A stretch of 64,000 nt of DNA, from the NCBI GenBank assembly GCA_049366715.1, contig JBMNCQ010000007.1, positions 9,090-73,089 of the forward strand, in the 5' to 3' direction. Made by a program: the position numbers and the translations under genes. The stretch is from JBMNCQ01 sp049366715 (GTDB lineage Bacteria; Bacillota; Peptococcia; Peptococcales; BICA1-8). The notes under the pieces are model-generated. The model did no database searches and had not been told where the DNA came from. It worked only from the letters and a program-made list of their open reading frames with translations. Shown here piece after piece: positions 61,137 to 64,000 of this stretch (position 1 is its first letter; each line of letters begins with the position of its first letter).

Positions 61137-63518
61137 ATGATCAGGAAAATTGAGAGTATTGACAATTTGGCAGTTTTTAATGGTTTTCAATGGAATTCAA
61201 GCGTTCTTGATGCCCACGGAGCTCCGTTTGATTTTGAAAAAATCAATATCATTTATGGAAGAAACTACTCTGGGAAAACGTGTATATCCCGTATAATGCG
61301 TGCTTTAGAAACACGTCAAATACCTGAAAAATATGACAACCCTTCTTTTTCACTAATATGTGATAGTGGTGTATCCATTAACCAATCTAATCTTTCAAGC
61401 CATAACCTTAATGTCCGTGTATTTAATGAAGATTTTGTCCGTGCGAATCTCCGGTTTCTTATCGATCCTGACGATGAAATTTCTTCATTTGCTATTTTGG
61501 GAGCCGATAACGCAAATATTGAAGCTAAAATTGCATCAATTGCAACGGAATTAGGATCAAATATTGAGTGTAGTGAAAGTGGTTTATATGAAGAGAAAAA
61601 GAAAAAAACAGCTTTTGCATCTCAAGCCGTAAGTAATCATAAAAAAGCAACTGATGATTTGGACAGTAAGCTGTCTACCAAGGCTACTGATCGGGCAAGT
61701 GGTATAAAATATAAACCAGATCGGTTTGGTGACCAGAACTATTCAATAACAAAAATCAGAACAGACATTGCAACTGTTCTATCTCCGACATATTCACCGC
61801 TTAATGATTCTCAAATCCAAGAACACGAACGCACTATTTCTGAACAAGCAAGGCCCCAGGTTCAAACTGTAGTGTCACCTGTTCTTTCATTTAGTAACTT
61901 TATTTCTAGGACAAAAGAACTATTAGAACGAACGATTGGTTCTTCAAATAAAATAACAGAATTATTGCACGATATTGCCCTTAATGAATGGGTCAAAAAA
62001 GGTGTTGAACTTAATTCTGAAAGAGAAGTCTGCGCTTTTTGCGGAAGCCCTATTTCAGATGAACGATGGAAAGTTCTTCATGCTCATTTTGATGAAGAGT
62101 CAAAGAAATTAGAAAGAGATATTGATGATTGCATTCTTCAGATGGAAGATGAAAAGAAGGCAATTCAGTCTGCATTAACGATAAATAAAAACCTGTTTTA
62201 TTCAACCTTTCATTCTAGACTCGATAATATTTTTGCCAAATTTACTTCAGAGTCAAAGAAGTACAGCGCCCAACTAGACTCATTGATAAATCAGTTGAAA
62301 AAAAGAAAACAACAAATCACAAAGATCTTGCAATTGAATGTCTTAGAAGATAATTGTGAATTGCTTATTCAAATCTTCAAAGAATATAATGTAATTTGCA
62401 AGGAGCAAAACCAATACACGGGAGGATTGGAACGAAAACAAGATGCTGCTAAAACAGCACTGCGACTGCACGAAGTATCTACATTCTGTTCGACCATAGG
62501 ATATAGCTCTCTCTTGGAAAACATAGCTGATTTGAACGACAAGAAAGAAAAGACACTAACTGAGCAGCGACAGTGTGCGGAATTAATTAAAGCTAAAGAA
62601 GAAGAAATCATGTCACTTCGCCGTCAACTCAATGATGAGGAAGCTGGAGCACAAAGGGTTAACAAGTATCTTACAGATTATTTCGGACACGAGTTTCTTG
62701 CTCTACAGGCGGCGAAGGAGGAAGGTGAGGAAACACATATTCGTTTTGAGATTGTCCGAAATGGAAGAAAAGCATACAACCTGAGTGAAGGTGAATGCAG
62801 CCTGATAGCTTTCTGTTATTTTATGGCTAAACTCGACGATGTTGATAGTAATGGGAAAAACTTAATTATTTGGATTGATGACCCGATTTCAAGCTTAGAT
62901 GGGAACCATGTGTTTTTTGTCTACTCTCTTCTTCGTGCAGAAATTGTTGAAGCCTCTAAATATGAGCAGCTATTTATATCTACTCACAATCTAGATTTTC
63001 TGAAATATTTAAAGAGACTTACCGGAAAAGAACATGATCGTAATGTAAGATATTTTCTTATAAAACGACAGGACAAGATATCGGTAATTGAAAAAATGCC
63101 AAATTACTTACAAAAATATGTAACGGAATTCAATTTTTTGTTTCATGAAATCTACAAGTGTTCAAAAATTGAAACTATAGATGACTCTAATTACACAAGC
63201 TTTTATAATTTTGGAAACAACGCTCGAAAATTTTTAGAGATATTAATGTTTTATTATTATCCAGATGAAACCAAACAACTGGAAAAACTAGAGAAATTCT
63301 TTGGAGAAGGGTTAGTCCCTGCAATATTGACCGATAGAATTAACAATGAGTACTCGCACCTTTGTGGAATCTTTGAAAGAGGTGAACTGCCAACAGAAGT
63401 TCCGGAAATGCTTAAAACCGCAAAACTTATAATGACAACATTATCAACAAAACATCCTGAACAATACGTTGCTTTGATAGCCAGTGTGGGTGAACAAACC
63501 CCTTCAGTCACGACATGA
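61137..63518 (+). CDS. RloC/PrrC-like ATPase, probable anticodon nuclease
   Basis: 793 residues, ATG after GAGGAGGAGTTACC. ABC-type ATPase of the AAA_13/COG4694 kind: Walker A G41-R-N-Y-S-G-K-T48, coiled-coil arms, a zinc hook C299-A-F-C302, signature L-S-E-G-E (549-553), Walker B L-I-I-W-I-D581-D582 and H-switch H617 (S-T-H-N). The roughly 175 residues after the ATPase contain N-N-A-R697-K-F-L-E701 and N-E-Y-S-H741. An R-x3-E plus later His is the catalytic triad of PrrC and RloC tRNA anticodon nucleases (R-x3-E then His 30-odd residues on); here the His is 40 residues on. Such enzymes cut tRNA after phage-induced DNA or restriction alarm. Intact, between two wrecked genes; no restriction-modification genes are adjacent. 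Confidence 0.72.
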   Translation: MIRKIESIDNLAVFNGFQWNSSVLDAHGAPFDFEKINIIYGRNYSGKTCISRIMRALETRQIPEKYDNPSFSLICDSGVSINQSNLSSHNLNVRVFNEDFVRANLRFLIDPDDEISSFAILGADNANIEAKIASIATELGSNIECSESGLYEEKKKKTAFASQAVSNHKKATDDLDSKLSTKATDRASGIKYKPDRFGDQNYSITKIRTDIATVLSPTYSPLNDSQIQEHERTISEQARPQVQTVVSPVLSFSNFISRTKELLERTIGSSNKITELLHDIALNEWVKKGVELNSEREVCAFCGSPISDERWKVLHAHFDEESKKLERDIDDCILQMEDEKKAIQSALTINKNLFYSTFHSRLDNIFAKFTSESKKYSAQLDSLINQLKKRKQQITKILQLNVLEDNCELLIQIFKEYNVICKEQNQYTGGLERKQDAAKTALRLHEVSTFCSTIGYSSLLENIADLNDKKEKTLTEQRQCAELIKAKEEEIMSLRRQLNDEEAGAQRVNKYLTDYFGHEFLALQAAKEEGEETHIRFEIVRNGRKAYNLSEGECSLIAFCYFMAKLDDVDSNGKNLIIWIDDPISSLDGNHVFFVYSLLRAEIVEASKYEQLFISTHNLDFLKYLKRLTGKEHDRNVRYFLIKRQDKISVIEKMPNYLQKYVTEFNFLFHEIYKCSKIETIDDSNYTSFYNFGNNARKFLEILMFYYYPDETKQLEKLEKFFGEGLVPAILTDRINNEYSHLCGIFERGELPTEVPEMLKTAKLIMTTLSTKHPEQYVALIASVGEQTPSVTT

Positions 63519-63545
63519 TTTCAGTTTTGGAAGGAGGTGAATAAT

Positions 63546-63763
63546 ATGGAACGTTATAAGGATATTGATGGCGATTCTGGTGTTACGGGGTATGAGTATG
63601 GAGCTGATTATATAAGAGTTCAATTCTCCACTGGAGGTATATCTATGAAAGTGCTGGTTCTCACAATATAGAGCGTATGAAAACTCTTGCACGAAGTGGC
63701 GATGGTCTTAATGCATACATAAATACTAACGTCAGAAAAATGTATGCAAGAAAAGAGCGCTGA
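63546..63763 (+). pseudogene. KTSC-like small protein with a frameshift
   Basis: ATG after AAGGAGGTGAATA. Frame 1 reads M-E-R-Y-K-D-I-D-G-D-S-G-V-T-G-Y-E-Y-G and stops at 63669. From 63638 another frame continues the same kind of fold, Y-E-S-A-G-S-H-N-I-E-R-M-K-T-L-A-R-S-G-D-G-L-N-A-Y-I-N, and stops at 63761. Joined, they would give about 80 residues resembling KTSC-type proteins (F-x-x-G-x-x-Y-x-Y then small helices). A loss of a few bases near 63635 explains the break. If the upstream piece alone is expressed it is 41 residues. KTSC assignment is from the overall pattern only. Confidence 0.6.
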
Positions 63764-63816
63764 ACACTATCCAGAGCGGCAGCTAAATTTACCTAACTTC
63801 TCAATCAAAATTGAAA

Positions 63817-63860
63817 CAAAAGGACTTGAACCCTCGTGATTTGAGTTCTTTTGCTTTTGG
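63817..63860 (+). terminator. imperfect hairpin terminator
   Basis: CAAAAGGACTTGAA / TTGAGTTCTTTTG with G-T pairs and CTTTTGGAATTTTT after it. Confidence 0.55.
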
Positions 63861-64000
63861 AATTTTTACGAGATTCTAAACGTAGATTATTTTATAATAC
63901 ACGTAGAAAAAAGAATTTGAATTATTATTTATTTGGATTTAGATGGTGTCAATAGTTTGTGAAAATGTCACCCCAGATGGGTGTTAATTATTCTGACAAA
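63861..64000. other. AT-rich window end, possible insertion-sequence terminus
   Basis: No gene seen. GGTGTCAATAGTTTGTGAAAATGTCACC near 63946-63974 and TGACAAA at the very end resemble the subterminal repeats of IS21-like elements, but the window stops before any transposase. Confidence 0.25.

Noticed and set aside
61137..63518. Septu-like PtuA as the identity of the ATPase
   Set aside because: No HNH partner gene (PtuB) follows, and a zinc hook plus R-x3-E/H set fits RloC better; not fully excluded without a profile search.

Overview
The window looks like a chromosomal segment of an anaerobic Gram-positive bacterium of the class Clostridia, most like the Peptococcaceae/Desulfitobacteriaceae. 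This is inferred from the gene content and not tested by any search: AddAB instead of RecBCD, TTG/GTG starts with strong GGAGG-type ribosome sites, a CheX/CheY/CheA/CheW operon behind a c-di-GMP-I riboswitch, a CitA/DcuS-type sensor beside a TctC-type binding protein, an RND pump without a TolC gene, and a surface protein with SLH domains. Nothing identifies the species.

Layout. 1-7.5 kb: a tightly packed + strand run of a partial GNAT protein, a FemAB/BioF2-like acyltransferase, a class I methyltransferase and four B12-binding-type radical SAM enzymes, which reads as one uncharacterised biosynthetic operon. 7.6-14 kb: a coiled-coil membrane protein, then a sensory block in which a histidine kinase and a small TSUP transporter (- strand) diverge from a TctC lipoprotein, a CitB-like response regulator and a medium-chain dehydrogenase (+ strand). 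14-16.2 kb: nitroreductase, RNase HI, EcsC-like protein. 16.2-29 kb: the DNA-repair cluster addB-addA-sbcD-sbcC; the spacers before addB, before addA and before sbcD carry degenerate 7-bp tandem repeats. 29-35.2 kb: a lipoprotein, a methyl-accepting chemotaxis protein and the riboswitch-led cheX-cheY-cheA-cheW operon. 35.3-40.1 kb: a MarR regulator with a promoter/operator, then an RND adaptor and pump. 40.3-48.5 kb: ordinary small housekeeping and accessory genes (SDR, C_GCAxxG_C_C protein, YdcF, TfoX-N, SnoaL-like, ACT, peptide deformylase, VOC, glutamine amidotransferase, two membrane proteins, Hsp20).

48.7-64 kb is an accessory island beginning at tRNA-Thr(CGT). The last 36 bp of the tRNA are repeated 1 kb downstream with one mismatch, enclosing a decayed serine recombinase, a SEC-C fragment and an AbiEii C-terminal fragment. 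Beyond it lie a TetR regulator diverging from a GC-richer, roughly 2460-residue repetitive surface protein that ends in SLH domains and cell-wall-binding repeats; a second tRNA-like 3' fragment followed by the same 20-bp tRNA-flanking sequence; a second decayed serine recombinase; a KilA-N gene truncated by a deletion into the 3' half of a second sbcC-type gene; an intact ATPase with a zinc hook and an apparent Arg-Glu-His triad, best explained as an RloC/PrrC-type anticodon nuclease; and a frameshifted KTSC-like small gene.

The best candidates for undescribed biology are the radical SAM operon (0-7.5 kb), the RloC-like nuclease in the island (61.1-63.5 kb), the orphan TctC sensory module, and the heptad repeats around the AddAB/SbcCD genes.
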